Shown in pieces: positions 1 to 9,919 of a DNA stretch of 64,000 bases; position 1 is the stretch's first letter, and each line of letters starts with the position of its first letter. The notes below the pieces were generated by a model. That model was not told the DNA's origin. It saw only the letters and a list, made by a program, of their open reading frames with translations, and did not search any database. Both the position numbers and the translations under genes were made by a program. The DNA comes from RYN-230 sp963717125 (GTDB lineage: Bacteria > Actinomycetota > Actinomycetes > Streptosporangiales > Streptosporangiaceae), in NCBI GenBank assembly GCA_963717125.1, contig CAVQVG010000020.1, positions 62,001 to 126,000 of the forward strand. Direction: 5' to 3'.

Positions 1-231
1 GCGCTCATCGTGTTCGGCATCGTGCTGATCTTCGTGCACATCCCGCACGGCGACCTGATCTACTCGGTGCTCGGCCTGGTCATCTTCGCCGGGCTGACCA
101 TGTTCGACTTCCAGCGGCTGCGCCGCTCCCGCGGGCTCGACTCGGCGCCGCTCATCGCCGCGTCGATCTTCCTCGATGCGCTCAACGTGTTCCTGTTCTT
201 CCTGCGCATCTTCTCCTCCTCGGAGAACTGA
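1..231 (+). CDS. Bax inhibitor-1/YccA family membrane protein, C-terminal part
   Basis: The reading frame is open from base 1 and stops at 229-231, so only about the last 76 residues are in the window. It shows two hydrophobic segments, then the family's FDFQRLRR stretch (like the DTQRL motif of BI-1 proteins), and a last membrane segment rich in Leu and Phe (DALNVFLFFLRIF), which is how bacterial YbhL/YccA proteins end. The protein should be a seven-helix inner-membrane protein; bacterial members have been linked to ion leak and protease interaction, but no specific role can be read here. The family call rests on the C-terminal pattern only. Confidence 0.75.
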   Translation, partial: ALIVFGIVLIFVHIPHGDLIYSVLGLVIFAGLTMFDFQRLRRSRGLDSAPLIAASIFLDALNVFLFFLRIFSSSEN

Positions 232-326
232 TCTCCGGACCCACGGGGCAGGCTTAGGTTCCGCCTGGCGGGTACTGCACTGGCGGCCGCGCCTGGAGCC
301 GCGCGGCCGCCAGGGAGGTAGCTGCC

Positions 327-1376
327 GTGTTCCGCCCCCGTACCCCCGCCCGGCTCGCCCCGGCGGCCGCCCTGGCCGCCGCGGTGCTCGTGCTGGCCGG
401 CTGCAAGCTGAACCTGACCGCACCTGATGCCACGTCGCCCGGTTCCGGCAGCAGCGCCCCGGCGCGGGCCGCAACCCAGTCCGGGCCGCTCTTCACCGAA
501 CCGGGCGCCGGGTTCTCCCCCGTCTACCGGCTGCTCGGCCACGCCCGGCACTACATCGACATCACCATGTACGAGTTCAGCGACACCACGGCCGAGCATG
601 ACCTGGCCGCGGCGGCCCGGCGCGGGGTGCGGGTCAAGGTCATCCTGGACCGCCAGGAGCGCAGCACGAACGACGCCACGTACCACTACCTGGCCGGGCA
701 CGCGGTGAAGGTCACCTGGTCCTCGCCGGCCTTCGAGTACACCCACCAGAAGACCATCGACGTCGACGGCACCACGGCGCTCATCATGACCGCTAACCTG
801 ACCAGCCAGTACTACGCGACGAGCCGGGACTTCCTGATCGAGGACACCAAGCACGCCGACCTCAAGGCGATCACCGCGGTGTTCAACGCCGACTTCGCGC
901 ACCGGTCCATCCAGCCCGGCGACGGCCGCGACCTGGTCTGGTCCCCGACCAACGCCCAGGCCACGCTGCTCGGGCTGATCGGCGGGGCGACCACGAGCCT
1001 GCGCGTCTACAGCGAGGAGATGGGCGACACCACGATCGAGGACGCGCTGATCAAGGCGGCCCACCGCGGTGTGCACGTCAAAGTCTGCGCGGAGAACGAG
1101 GACGGCGAGTACAACAGCGCGTTCGCCCGGCTGGCCCGGGCCGGGGTGAAGATCAGCTACTACAGCTCGCCGAGCGGGTTCTATATCCACGGCAAAGTCG
1201 TCGAGGCCGACTACGGCACGCATCACGCACGGGCGTTCATCGGATCAGAGAATTTTTCCGCTGCATCGCTGCACCGCAACCGTGAGCTGGGACTGGTCAC
1301 GGCGGACCCGGCCGTGCTGGCCTCGATCGCCACGACGTTCGGCGCCGACTTCCGCCGTGGGACCCGCTGGGGCTGA
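327..1376 (+). CDS. Phospholipase D-like domain lipoprotein
   Basis: The 349-residue product starts at a GTG with AGGGAGG eight bases upstream. It has a short lipoprotein signal ending in the lipobox LAGC near residue 25, so it should be exported and lipid-anchored. Two PLD half-domains follow, each with an HxKxxxxD motif: THQKTIDVD near residue 140 and IHGKVVEAD near residue 290. The second is followed by the usual GSENFS turn. Both catalytic half-sites are intact, so it is probably an active phosphodiesterase of the PLD superfamily acting outside the membrane. The substrate (lipid, DNA or other phosphodiester) cannot be told. It stands alone between a membrane protein and a hydrolase. Confidence 0.85.
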   Translation: MFRPRTPARLAPAAALAAAVLVLAGCKLNLTAPDATSPGSGSSAPARAATQSGPLFTEPGAGFSPVYRLLGHARHYIDITMYEFSDTTAEHDLAAAARRGVRVKVILDRQERSTNDATYHYLAGHAVKVTWSSPAFEYTHQKTIDVDGTTALIMTANLTSQYYATSRDFLIEDTKHADLKAITAVFNADFAHRSIQPGDGRDLVWSPTNAQATLLGLIGGATTSLRVYSEEMGDTTIEDALIKAAHRGVHVKVCAENEDGEYNSAFARLARAGVKISYYSSPSGFYIHGKVVEADYGTHHARAFIGSENFSAASLHRNRELGLVTADPAVLASIATTFGADFRRGTRWG

Positions 1377-1405
1377 CCCGGCCCGGGTCGCATACGTTAC
1401 CGGGC

Positions 1406-2722
1406 ATGGCCGCTTACCAGCCGGCCGGGCCGGTGTACCGGCAGGCCGGAACCATCGTCACCGAGCACACGTTCACCGTGCCGCTGGATCACGGCCGGCC
1501 GGACGGCGAGCGGATCGAGGTGTTCGCCCGGGAGGTGGCCGCGAGCCCGGACGGCCCCGGGCCGTCGGCGAGCCCCAAGCCGTGGCTGCTGTTCCTGCAA
1601 GGCGGCCCCGGGTTCGGCGCGCTGCGCCCGTCGGGCCGGGAGTCCTGGCTGGACCGGGCGCTGGACGACTTCCGGGTGCTGCTGCTGGACCAGCGCGGTA
1701 CCGGCCGGTCCACCCCGGCCAGCCGGCACACCCTGGCCCGGCTAACTAGCCCGCGGGCGCAGGCCGGCTACCTGGCGCACTTCCGCGCCGACTCGATCAT
1801 CCGGGACGCGGAGCTGATCCGCCGCCAGCTGGCCGGGGATGAGCCGTGGAGCGTGCTCGGGCAGAGCTTCGGCGGGTTCTGCACGGTGAGCTACCTGTCG
1901 CTGGCCCCGGCGGGTGTCCGCGAGGCGTTCATCACCGGCGGGCTGCCCGGCCTGGCCGCCATCGCCGACGACGTGTACCGGCTCACCTACCCGATCGTGG
2001 CCGAGCGGAACCGGCGGCACTACGAGCGGTACCCGCAGGACGCCGACCGGGCCCGGGTCATCGCCCGGTACCTGGCCAGCCACGAGGTGATCATGCCGGA
2101 CGGCGGGCAGCTCACCGTGCCGGCCTTCCAGGCCCTGGGCCGCGGGCTCGGCATGAGCACCGGCAGCGACACCCTGCACTACCTGCTGGAGGACGCGTTC
2201 GCCGGCGGTGTGCTGGCGGACAGCTTCCTGGCCCGGGTGGCCGCCGAGCTGTCCTTCGCCCAGGCGCCGCTGTACGCCCTGGTGCACGAGGCGTGCTACG
2301 CGCAGGGCGCGGCCACGCGCTGGGCCGCCGACCGGATCCAGGCCGAGTTCCCCGAGTTCGACCCGGCCGCCGCGGTGGACGGCGACATCCCGCTGCTGTT
2401 CACCGGCGAGATGATCTACCCCTGGATGTTCGGCACCGATCCGGTGCTGCGCCCGCTGCGGGACGCCGCCGAGGAGCTCGCCGCGCGGGAGGACTGGCCG
2501 CCGCTGTACCACCCGGGCCAGCTCGCGGCCGGCGCGGTGCCGGCCGCGGCGGCGGTCTACTTCGAGGACATGTACGTGCCCGCCGAGCTGTCGCTGCGCA
2601 CCGCCCGGGCCATCCGCGGCCTGCGGCCCTGGGTGACCAGCGAGTACCAGCACGACGGGCTGCGGGTGAGCGACGGAGCGGTGCTGAACCGGCTCATCGC
2701 GCTGGCCCGGGGGGCCGCCTGA
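1406..2722 (+). CDS. Alpha/beta hydrolase, prolyl aminopeptidase (S33) type
   Basis: This 438-residue cytoplasmic protein has the S33 proline-iminopeptidase layout. It shows an oxyanion-hole GGPG near residue 72, the strand motif DQRGTGRS near 98, the nucleophile elbow GQSFGG near 152 (Ser catalytic) and a C-terminal YQHDG that supplies the likely catalytic His. The length fits the larger actinobacterial S33 proteins with a helical cap. It should release N-terminal residues, typically Pro, from short peptides, but the exact specificity is not visible. The ATG at 1406 lies 30 bases after the preceding stop. It could be co-transcribed with the PLD-like gene, though no functional link is evident. 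Confidence 0.85.
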   Translation: MAAYQPAGPVYRQAGTIVTEHTFTVPLDHGRPDGERIEVFAREVAASPDGPGPSASPKPWLLFLQGGPGFGALRPSGRESWLDRALDDFRVLLLDQRGTGRSTPASRHTLARLTSPRAQAGYLAHFRADSIIRDAELIRRQLAGDEPWSVLGQSFGGFCTVSYLSLAPAGVREAFITGGLPGLAAIADDVYRLTYPIVAERNRRHYERYPQDADRARVIARYLASHEVIMPDGGQLTVPAFQALGRGLGMSTGSDTLHYLLEDAFAGGVLADSFLARVAAELSFAQAPLYALVHEACYAQGAATRWAADRIQAEFPEFDPAAAVDGDIPLLFTGEMIYPWMFGTDPVLRPLRDAAEELAAREDWPPLYHPGQLAAGAVPAAAAVYFEDMYVPAELSLRTARAIRGLRPWVTSEYQHDGLRVSDGAVLNRLIALARGAA

Positions 2723-2791
2723 CACGTCAGGAAAGCCGGGCCAAGTAGGTAGTTGCGATCAAGCAAGTGACCCGCGCTAACATGGATCAAC

Positions 2792-4684
2792 GTGTCGAGA
2801 CTCGCTGATCGCAGCGGCGCCGCAGGCGCTGAGCCAACGCTGAACGGGCACGGCCGCCTCTCCCCCGGCGGCGCCGGCGGTGCCGACGGCGGCCGGTACA
2901 AGTGGATCGCGCTGTCGAACACCACGCTCAGCATGACAATGGCGACCATCGACGCGTCCATCGTGATCATCGCGATGCCGGCCATCTTCCGCGGCATCCA
3001 CCTGGACCCGCTGGCCCCGGGCAACGTCAGCTACCTGCTGTGGATGATCATCGGTTACCTGCTGGTCACCGCGGTGGCCGTGGTCACCCTGGGCCGGCTG
3101 GGCGACATGTACGGCCGGGTGCGCATCTACAACCTGGGCTTCGTGGTGTTCACGCTGGCCTCGATCGCGCTGTCGCTGGACCCGTTCTACGGCAGCAGCG
3201 GCGCGATGTGGCTGATCGGCTGGCGGCTGGTCCAGGCGCTGGGCGGGTCCATGCTGATGGCCAACGCGGCCGCCATCCTGACCGACGCGTTCCCGGCCGG
3301 CAAGCGCGGCATGGCGCTCGGCGTCAACCAGATCGCCGGCATCTCCGGGCAGTTCGTCGGGCTGCTGCTCGGCGGGCTGCTGGCCGCGGTGGATTGGCGG
3401 CTGGTGTTCTGGGTGAACGTCCCGATCGGGATCGTCGGCACCATCTGGTCCTACAAGAGCCTGCGTGAGATCGCCACCACCCGGCGGGCCCGGATCGACT
3501 GGTGGGGCAACGTCACGTTCGGCCTGGGCGCCACCGCGCTGCTGGTCGCGATCACCTACGGCATCCAGCCCTACGGCGGGCACCCGACCGGCTGGACCAA
3601 CCCGTGGGTGCTCACCGGCCTGATCGGCGGCGCCGCCCTGCTGGCCGTGTTCTGCCTGATCGAGACGCACATCGCCGAGCCCATGTTCCAGCTCCGGCTG
3701 TTCCGGATCCGGGCATTCGCGGCGGGCAACGCGGCCAGCCTGCTCGGCTCGATCGCCCGCGGCGGGCTGCAGTTCATGCTCGTGCTCTGGCTGGCCGGCA
3801 TCTGGCTGCCCTTGCACGGCTACAACTTCGTGGACACCCCGCTGTACGCGGGCATCTACATGCTCCCGCTGACGGCCGGGTTCCTGATCGCCGGGCCGAT
3901 CTCCGGGACGCTGTCGGACAAGTACGGCCCGCGCCCGTTCGCCACCGCGGGCCTGCTGGTGGCCACCTGCGCGTTCATCGGCCTGATCGCGCTGCCGCTG
4001 GTCTTCCCGTACTGGCTGTTCGCGACGATCATCTTCTTCAACGGGGTGGGCTCGGGCCTGTTCGCCTCGCCGAACACGTCGGCCATCATGAGCAGCGTGC
4101 CCGCCCAGCAGCGGGGCAGCGCGTCCGGCATGCGGTCCACGTTCCAGAACGCCGGCATGTCGCTGTCCATCGGCATCTTCTTCTCGCTGATGATCGCCGG
4201 GCTGGCCAGCAGGCTGCCGCCCGCGCTGATCCACGGGCTGACCGCCCAGGGCGTGCCGCTGAACGTGGCCACCAAGGTCAGCCACCTGCCCCCGGTGAGC
4301 ACCGTGTTCGCCGCCCTGCTCGGCTACAACCCGGTGCAGCACCTGCTCAAGTCGTCGGGGGTGCTCAGCCGGCTGCCGGCCCACAACGTGGCGGCGCTGA
4401 CCGGGCGGCATTTCTTCCCCACCCTGATCGCCGGCCCGTTCCACCACGGCCTGGTCATCGTGTTCACCGCGGCGGCCTGCATGTCCCTGGTCGGCGCGCT
4501 GGTCTCGCTGCTGCGCGGCCGCCAGTTCTACTACGAGGATCAGCCCGGCCCCAGCGCGGTTCCGGCGCAGACGCCCCGCCCCGCCCCCATCGGGCCGGGC
4601 CATCCCCAGCTCAACGCCCCGGCCGCGGACGGCCGCAGCCCCGGCCAGTCGGCGCCGGTGGCCGGCGGCGGTGGCCCGGAGTGA
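2792..4684 (+). CDS. MFS transporter, DHA2 (14-TM) drug exporter family
   Basis: The 630-residue protein has a hydrophilic N-terminus of about 38 residues, then a first helix with TMATIDASIVIIAMP, typical of the EmrB/QacA family. Motif A follows as GRLGDMYGRVR near residue 108, and many further hydrophobic helices make up a 14-TM layout. A long periplasmic loop lies near residues 470-560 and a Pro/Gly-rich cytoplasmic tail ends the protein. Proton-driven efflux of amphipathic compounds is the expected role; the substrate is unknown. The GTG at 2792 is the first start in frame and has no convincing ribosome site. No regulator gene is adjacent. Confidence 0.85.
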   Translation: MSRLADRSGAAGAEPTLNGHGRLSPGGAGGADGGRYKWIALSNTTLSMTMATIDASIVIIAMPAIFRGIHLDPLAPGNVSYLLWMIIGYLLVTAVAVVTLGRLGDMYGRVRIYNLGFVVFTLASIALSLDPFYGSSGAMWLIGWRLVQALGGSMLMANAAAILTDAFPAGKRGMALGVNQIAGISGQFVGLLLGGLLAAVDWRLVFWVNVPIGIVGTIWSYKSLREIATTRRARIDWWGNVTFGLGATALLVAITYGIQPYGGHPTGWTNPWVLTGLIGGAALLAVFCLIETHIAEPMFQLRLFRIRAFAAGNAASLLGSIARGGLQFMLVLWLAGIWLPLHGYNFVDTPLYAGIYMLPLTAGFLIAGPISGTLSDKYGPRPFATAGLLVATCAFIGLIALPLVFPYWLFATIIFFNGVGSGLFASPNTSAIMSSVPAQQRGSASGMRSTFQNAGMSLSIGIFFSLMIAGLASRLPPALIHGLTAQGVPLNVATKVSHLPPVSTVFAALLGYNPVQHLLKSSGVLSRLPAHNVAALTGRHFFPTLIAGPFHHGLVIVFTAAACMSLVGALVSLLRGRQFYYEDQPGPSAVPAQTPRPAPIGPGHPQLNAPAADGRSPGQSAPVAGGGGPE

Positions 4685-4703
4685 CCGCTACTGGCGGGCG
4701 CTA

Positions 4704-6452
4704 CTAACGGGCACTGCGCAGCGCGCTGCAGAACCGGGCGTATTCCGACAGTTCCTGCTTGACCGGGACCAGCACGTACTGCTCCGCCACCTGCTCCATG
4801 GCCGCGCGCATCTGCTGCTCGATCCGGCTCCGCTCGCGCACCGCGGCCGAGCTGACCATGCTCATGCAGCCCGAGGCGGTCAGCCAGCCCAGGGTGAGGA
4901 TGGCGGCGACCAGCAGGATCACCCAGGGCAGCAGGGCGGCGTCGCTGAACACGGCTATCGCGTGCCGGGTGGCGTGGAAGACGCCGATGACCACGAGGGT
5001 GGCCACCCAGGCCAGGCCGGCCACCGCGCAGCCGAGCAGCAGCCCCTGCCAGACGGCCACCATCCGCCACCACGGCTCCACGCTGTTCTCCGCGGGCAGC
5101 GTGTCGGCGATCACCGCGCCCAGCGCGCCCGGGATCTCGTCGCGCCGGGACCGGGCCGCCGCGCGGATCGTCTGCGACCACGGCTTGGGCAGGGTCGGCC
5201 CGATCTGGTCGCCGAGCACGGTCAGCGCGTTGTCGATCTCCGCCTGCTGCGCGCCGGCCGGACCGGCGGCCACGCCGCGCAGCTCTTCCCACAGGTTGCC
5301 GAGCCGGAGCTTGCGCACCGGGTCGCGGCCCAGCGCCCGGTCCACCAGCCAGGACACCGGCCAGCCAACGTAGTCGATGGCGCGCAGCTCGCGGGCGCTC
5401 TGCAGCGCCTGGCCCACGCCGGCCGCCCCGGCCGCCCGGCCGAACGACTCGGCCAGCGTCGCCACGCTGTTCGGCGGCACCTCGGCGAAGTCGTCGTCCT
5501 CGCCGTCCCCGCTGGCGGCGCGGCCCTCACCGGCGTAGGGCAGGAACCGCACCGCCATGACCTCGAGGTCGGCCGAGATCCGGTTGCTGGCCGCCTGCCG
5601 CTCGGCCACCGTGCGCGCCAGCAGCTTGCGCAGCTCGTCCACGCCCGCACCGGTCCGCGCCGAGGTGACCAGCACCTGGGCGTCGTGCAGGCCCTCGGAG
5701 TCGAGCAGCCGGGTCAGGTCGGCCTCGCAGTCATCCGCCTGCTCGGCGGTGAGCAGGTCCGACTGGTTGAGCACTACCGCGATGACCGAGGAGTGCCCGG
5801 CCAGCGGGGTGAGGTACCGGCTGTGCACGGCCGCGTCCGCGTACTTCTGCGGGTCCAGCACCCACACCATCAGGTCGGCGACGCCGACCAGGCGGTTCGT
5901 CTCGTCCGAGGAATGCGCGGCCACCGAGTCGTGGTCCGGCAGGTCGATCAGGATCAGCCCGCGCAGCGACGCCTCGCCCTCGCCCAGGGCGCTGGATCGC
6001 GCGTACCGGTTCCGCGGCGGGATGCGCAGCCATTCCAGCAGCTGGGCGGCGCCGTCCATGCCCCACACGCAGGCGTGCGGATCCTTGGTGAACGGCCGGA
6101 TCACGCCGACGGCCGAGAAATCGGCCCCGGCCAGCCGGTTGAACAGCGAAGACTTGCCGCTGCCGGTGCCGCCGGCCAGCACCGCCACGGTGTGGTTGGC
6201 CGACATCCGGAGCCGCTCCCCGGCCCGGCCCACCAGGTGCTCCGCGTCGCTCAGCAGGGCCGGGCTGAACCCGTCCGGGCCGCTGCGGGCCGACCCGATC
6301 TGGATCACCCGGGCCAGCGCGGTCAGCCGGGTGGACAGGTCTGCCTCGGCCGCCGCGCCCGGCTGCGGGCTGGCGGCCAGCGGGCCGCCCAGCCCGGAGG
6401 TGGCCAGCCCGGGGCTGGCCAGCCAGGCCGACCGGTATTCGCCGATACTCAT
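4704..6452 (-). CDS. Dynamin-like GTPase with two C-terminal membrane segments
   Basis: The 582-residue protein has a Pro/Ala-rich start and a P-loop GGTGSGKSS near residue 93. A G3-type motif DLPDHDS lies near 175 and NQSD (G4) near 230, so this is a TRAFAC-class GTPase. After a helical stretch come two hydrophobic segments near residues 470-535, followed by an amphipathic tail. Its ATG overlaps the stop of the upstream GTPase gene as ATGA, so the two are translationally coupled and probably form a heteromeric membrane-remodelling pair, as paired bacterial dynamins do. Streptomyces DynA/DynB are one precedent, but I cannot say these are their orthologues. Confidence 0.8.
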   Translation of the reverse strand: MSIGEYRSAWLASPGLATSGLGGPLAASPQPGAAAEADLSTRLTALARVIQIGSARSGPDGFSPALLSDAEHLVGRAGERLRMSANHTVAVLAGGTGSGKSSLFNRLAGADFSAVGVIRPFTKDPHACVWGMDGAAQLLEWLRIPPRNRYARSSALGEGEASLRGLILIDLPDHDSVAAHSSDETNRLVGVADLMVWVLDPQKYADAAVHSRYLTPLAGHSSVIAVVLNQSDLLTAEQADDCEADLTRLLDSEGLHDAQVLVTSARTGAGVDELRKLLARTVAERQAASNRISADLEVMAVRFLPYAGEGRAASGDGEDDDFAEVPPNSVATLAESFGRAAGAAGVGQALQSARELRAIDYVGWPVSWLVDRALGRDPVRKLRLGNLWEELRGVAAGPAGAQQAEIDNALTVLGDQIGPTLPKPWSQTIRAAARSRRDEIPGALGAVIADTLPAENSVEPWWRMVAVWQGLLLGCAVAGLAWVATLVVIGVFHATRHAIAVFSDAALLPWVILLVAAILTLGWLTASGCMSMVSSAAVRERSRIEQQMRAAMEQVAEQYVLVPVKQELSEYARFCSALRSAR

Positions 6453-8493
6453 CGCGCCATCTCTAGTGAATAGGTTGCCTGGTACAGCCGGACCGCGGCC
6501 GCCGCGTCCAGCTCCCCGGCCGAGTTGACCACCTGGACGAACCGCAGCATCTCCTCGTCGAACAGCCTGTGCATCCGGTCCCGCAGGTCGGCCCGGGCCC
6601 GGGCGCGGATGTCGCGCACCGGGCCGGCGCCGAACAGGGACGTCAGCAGCAGCTGCGGGACCGCGCCGGTGCCCTCGGCGGTGCCGTCGCCGTCGCGCTG
6701 CCCGAGCATCGCCACGGTCAGCACGGTGGACAGCGAATCGTCGTCGAACGACATCACCCGGGCGATCGACCGCTTGGTCACGCTCTCCGCCTGGACCAGC
6801 CGCATCGTATGGTCCTGCCAGCCGCTCACCGCGCGGGCCGCCCGGGTGGGCAGGTCGGCTGAGCAGCGGGCCAGGGACAGCGCCGCCTGGCGGACCTGGC
6901 CGTCCGCGCCGTCCGCGGCGTCGTCGGCCAGGGCCGGCTCGCTGGTCAGGCCGAGCACCAGCCCGGCGTCCGCGGCGAACTGCGATCCGGCCCAGGTCTC
7001 CTCGTTCTCCTCGGCCGAGACCCGGTCCAGCAGGGCGATCCCGGCCGGGTCGTTGCGCCAGCGCCGGACCGATTCCTCCGCGGCCCGGCTGGCGATGGAG
7101 ATGATCAGCGACTCGATGCCGGTGCGCAGCGCGCTCTTCAGCGCGCGGGCCCGGGCCTGCGCGCCCCGCTTGCGCTGCCGGCCTGCCGGCCCCGGGGCGC
7201 CTGCAGGCCGCGGAGCAGCTCGCCGGTCCCGGCGAAGTCCTGCCACCGGGCCAGGGCCTCGCCGCGCAGCAGTGAGCCGTCGGACAGCGCCTGGTCCGCC
7301 TCGGCCAGCGCCGCCGCGTAGGCGCCCTCCACCGTCGCCTTCAGGTCGGACCGGATGGTCAGCTGGGCTTCCACCTCGGCGGCGAGGGCAGGCACCCGGG
7401 AGCGGAACGTGTCCAGCGCGCCCGCCATGGTCTGGGTCAGCACGGCCACCCGGCGGTCGGCCTTGACCGCCATCTCCTGGAGCCACTCCCGTACCGGGGC
7501 GGACACCTCGGCGGGCAGCCGGGCATCCGTGATCACCGTCTCGTTGATCACGAAGCGCTGGTTGTCGCCGAGCCCGTTGGCCTGCAGCATGTCTCCGAAG
7601 TGCTTGGTCAGCTCGGCGCCGCCCGACGGCGGGACCCGGGACAGCACGATGCCCAGCGCCGCGCCGCGCTCCTTGGCGTACTCCAGCAGCTCCCACACGG
7701 CCGCGTCGGCGTACCGGCTGGCCGTGGTCATGAACAGCCACAGGTCCGACGCGTCGAGGAACTGGTGGGCGAATTCCCGGTGCGCCTGCACCACCGAGTC
7801 GATGTCCGGGGTGTCCAGCAGCGCCACGCCCTTGGGCATGCCCTCGTTGGCCGCCAGCACCAGCAGCCCGTCCCGGCCGGACCGGGCCAGCCCTTCCTGG
7901 CGGACCCGGGGCACGGTGGGCAGGAACACGTTCTCCGCGAACCAGTCCACGTCATCCGGGTGACTGGCGAGGACCGGGCTGTTCGTGGTCGGGCGGCGGA
8001 TGCCGGTGTTGCTGACCTGGGCCCCGACGATGCTGTTGACCAGCGTCGACTTGCCCGCGCCGGTGGACCCGACCAGGGCCACCAGCAGCGGCGCGCCGGA
8101 CTGCCGCACCCGGGGCAGCAGGTAGTCGTCGATCTGGCTGAGCAGTTTGACCCGCTCGGCCCGGCCGGCTTCCGCGCCGGTCGTCTCGAAGACCAGGCTG
8201 ACGTCCACGACCCGGCGGCGCAGTTCGAGCAGGGCCGCCTCGAGCAGCCGGGCATCGACCCGGCGGTGCCGGCCCGCCTCCGGGGCCGGCGCTGGCTGGC
8301 TGGCATCCGGCTGCCCTGACTGGCCCGGCTGGCCCGGTTGGCCCGGCTCAGCGGCAGGCGGCCGGCCCGGCTCGCCCGGCTGGCCCGGCGCGGTGGCCGG
8401 TGGCGGCCCCGCCGGGGCGGGGTCAGCTGAGGCAGCCGTATCCAGGCCGGCGGCGCGTGCGCCGGCGGCAGCGAGGCCCGGCCCTTCCGTCAT
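6449..8493 (-). pseudogene. Dynamin family GTPase, reading frame broken near 7190
   Basis: The N-terminal frame runs from the ATG at 8493. A Pro/Gly/Gln-rich linker of about 80 residues leads to the P-loop GSTGAGKST, then DTPDIDS (G3) and a helical region. It reaches GELLRGLQ and then runs into a short nonsense end. The family-like helical C-terminus (ARALKSALRTGIESL onward) continues in another frame down to 6449. The switch lies in a G/C run at about 7185-7205. The total span is one base short of a multiple of three, so a single missing base explains it. No transmembrane segment is seen, unlike the coupled partner downstream. Sequencing error is more likely than real loss. Confidence 0.75.
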
Positions 8494-8502
8494 AGTTCTC
8501 TG

Positions 8503-9813
8503 TCACTGCCCTTCCCGCGTCGGCCCTGCCCCGGCAGGTCCCGGTGACGTGGGCACAGCGGCACTCCGTTTTTGGCTCAGCATATTCCGGGACAGTTCGG
8601 CGATCTGCGCCCCGACCTGCACTACCTCACCTATCACGACAATTGCTGGCGGGCGCAGGCCGGCCGCACTGACTGCTCCGGCTACGGCGCTAAGCCCTGT
8701 GGTAATTATGTGCTGCGTGGGCAGGGTACCGTCCACAATGACCGAAACTGGAGTCCGCGAATCCCGGCCGCCCCGGATCAGCGCCCCGGCGACCTCGCCC
8801 AGATGCTCCAGGCCCATCAGGAGCACCAGCGTGGCCTGCGATGTGGCCACCTCCGCCCAGTCGATCGTGGACCGCGGGTCGCCCGGCGGGAGGTGCGCCG
8901 AGATCACGCGGAACTCCTGGGTGATGCCGCGGTGGGTGACCGGGAGGCCGGCCGCGCCGGGCACCCCGACCGCGCTGGTCACCCCGGGCACGACGGTGAC
9001 CGGGACGCCGTCCGCCAGGCAGGCCAGCACTTCCTCGCCGCCCCGGCCGAAGACGAACGGGTCACCGCCCTTCAGCCGGACCACGGCCAGGCCCTGCCGC
9101 GCCCGCTGCACCAGCACCGCGTTGATGTCATCCTGGGTCATCGCCCGGCCGCGCGGGATCTTGGCCGCGTCCACCAGTTCCACGTCCGGGGCCAGCTCGT
9201 CGAGCAGCGCCCGGGGCGCGAGCCGGTCGGCCACCACGACGTCCGCCTCGGCCAGCAATTGGCGGCCCCGCACGGTGATCAGGCCCGGGTCGCCGGGCCC
9301 GCCGCCGACCAGGGCGACCCGGCCACCGCGCCGCCGGCGCCGGGTGCGCAGCGTGCCGTCCTGCAGGCCGGCCAGCACCGCGTCCCTGATCCCGGCGCTG
9401 CGCTGCGGGTCGCCGCTGACCACGCCGAAGCGCAGGTCCCCGGCGTGCCCGGTGGCCGGGGTCCAGGCCGCGGACGCGGCCGCGTCGTCGGCCCGGACCG
9501 ACCAGATCCCGGCCGCCTCGGCCGCCGCGGCGACCGCCGCGTTCACCCCCGGGTCATCGGTGCAGGCGCAGACCAGCCACGCGGCCGCGCAGTCGCCCGG
9601 CGCGTACTCCCGGGATCGCCAGCCGATCCGGCCGGCCAGGATCAGGTCGTGCAGCGAGGGGGTCACCTCGGGCGAGATGAGCAGCACGTCCGCGCCCGCG
9701 TCGAGCAGCCCGGGCACCCGCCGCGCGGCCACCGACCCGCCGCCGACGACCAGCACCCGCCGGCCGGCCAGCCGGAGCGCGAGCAGGTAGGGCGCAGCCG
9801 CGTCGGCGACCAT
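8503..9813 (-). CDS. cobA: Uroporphyrinogen-III C-methyltransferase / precorrin-2 dehydrogenase (siroheme synthase type)
   Basis: The N-terminal ~170 residues form an NAD-binding precorrin-2 dehydrogenase domain with VVGGGSVAARR near residue 20. The C-terminal part is a SAM-dependent uroporphyrinogen-III methyltransferase with VGGGPGDPGL, KGGDPFVFGRGGEE and the PGVTSA stretch. Together they make precorrin-2 and sirohydrochlorin, the branch point for siroheme and cobalamin. Its ATG at 9813 has AGGAGGG upstream. The next gene upstream is precorrin-8X methylmutase, so the context favours cobalamin synthesis. It lies 10 bases from the start of the dynamin-like gene, with which it may be co-transcribed. 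Confidence 0.92.
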   Translation of the reverse strand: MVADAAAPYLLALRLAGRRVLVVGGGSVAARRVPGLLDAGADVLLISPEVTPSLHDLILAGRIGWRSREYAPGDCAAAWLVCACTDDPGVNAAVAAAAEAAGIWSVRADDAAASAAWTPATGHAGDLRFGVVSGDPQRSAGIRDAVLAGLQDGTLRTRRRRRGGRVALVGGGPGDPGLITVRGRQLLAEADVVVADRLAPRALLDELAPDVELVDAAKIPRGRAMTQDDINAVLVQRARQGLAVVRLKGGDPFVFGRGGEEVLACLADGVPVTVVPGVTSAVGVPGAAGLPVTHRGITQEFRVISAHLPPGDPRSTIDWAEVATSQATLVLLMGLEHLGEVAGALIRGGRDSRTPVSVIVDGTLPTQHIITTGLSAVAGAVSAAGLRPPAIVVIGEVVQVGAQIAELSRNMLSQKRSAAVPTSPGPAGAGPTREGQ

Positions 9814-9919
9814 GGCGGTCCGCCCTCCTTCGGCTCCGGCTGGGCTCGCCCAGCGAGGTCAGCAGGTCAACAATGTCAGCAGGTCAGCACCCGGGCCGGT
9901 CAGCCCGGCCGGCGCGGGA

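Noticed and set aside
2777..4603. A 608-codon open frame on the minus strand opposite the MFS gene
   Set aside because: Its product is Arg/Gln/Asp/Gly-rich without any family pattern, a usual shadow in high-G+C coding DNA. The plus strand encodes a clear transporter.
4671..6473. A 600-codon plus-strand frame opposite the dynamin-like gene
   Set aside because: Low-complexity His/Gln/Arg/Gly product; the minus-strand frame has all GTPase motifs.
9814..9919. Cobalamin riboswitch before the corrin genes
   Set aside because: The gap between cobH and cobA is too short and shows no B12-box-like core; the region before cobH is also without one.
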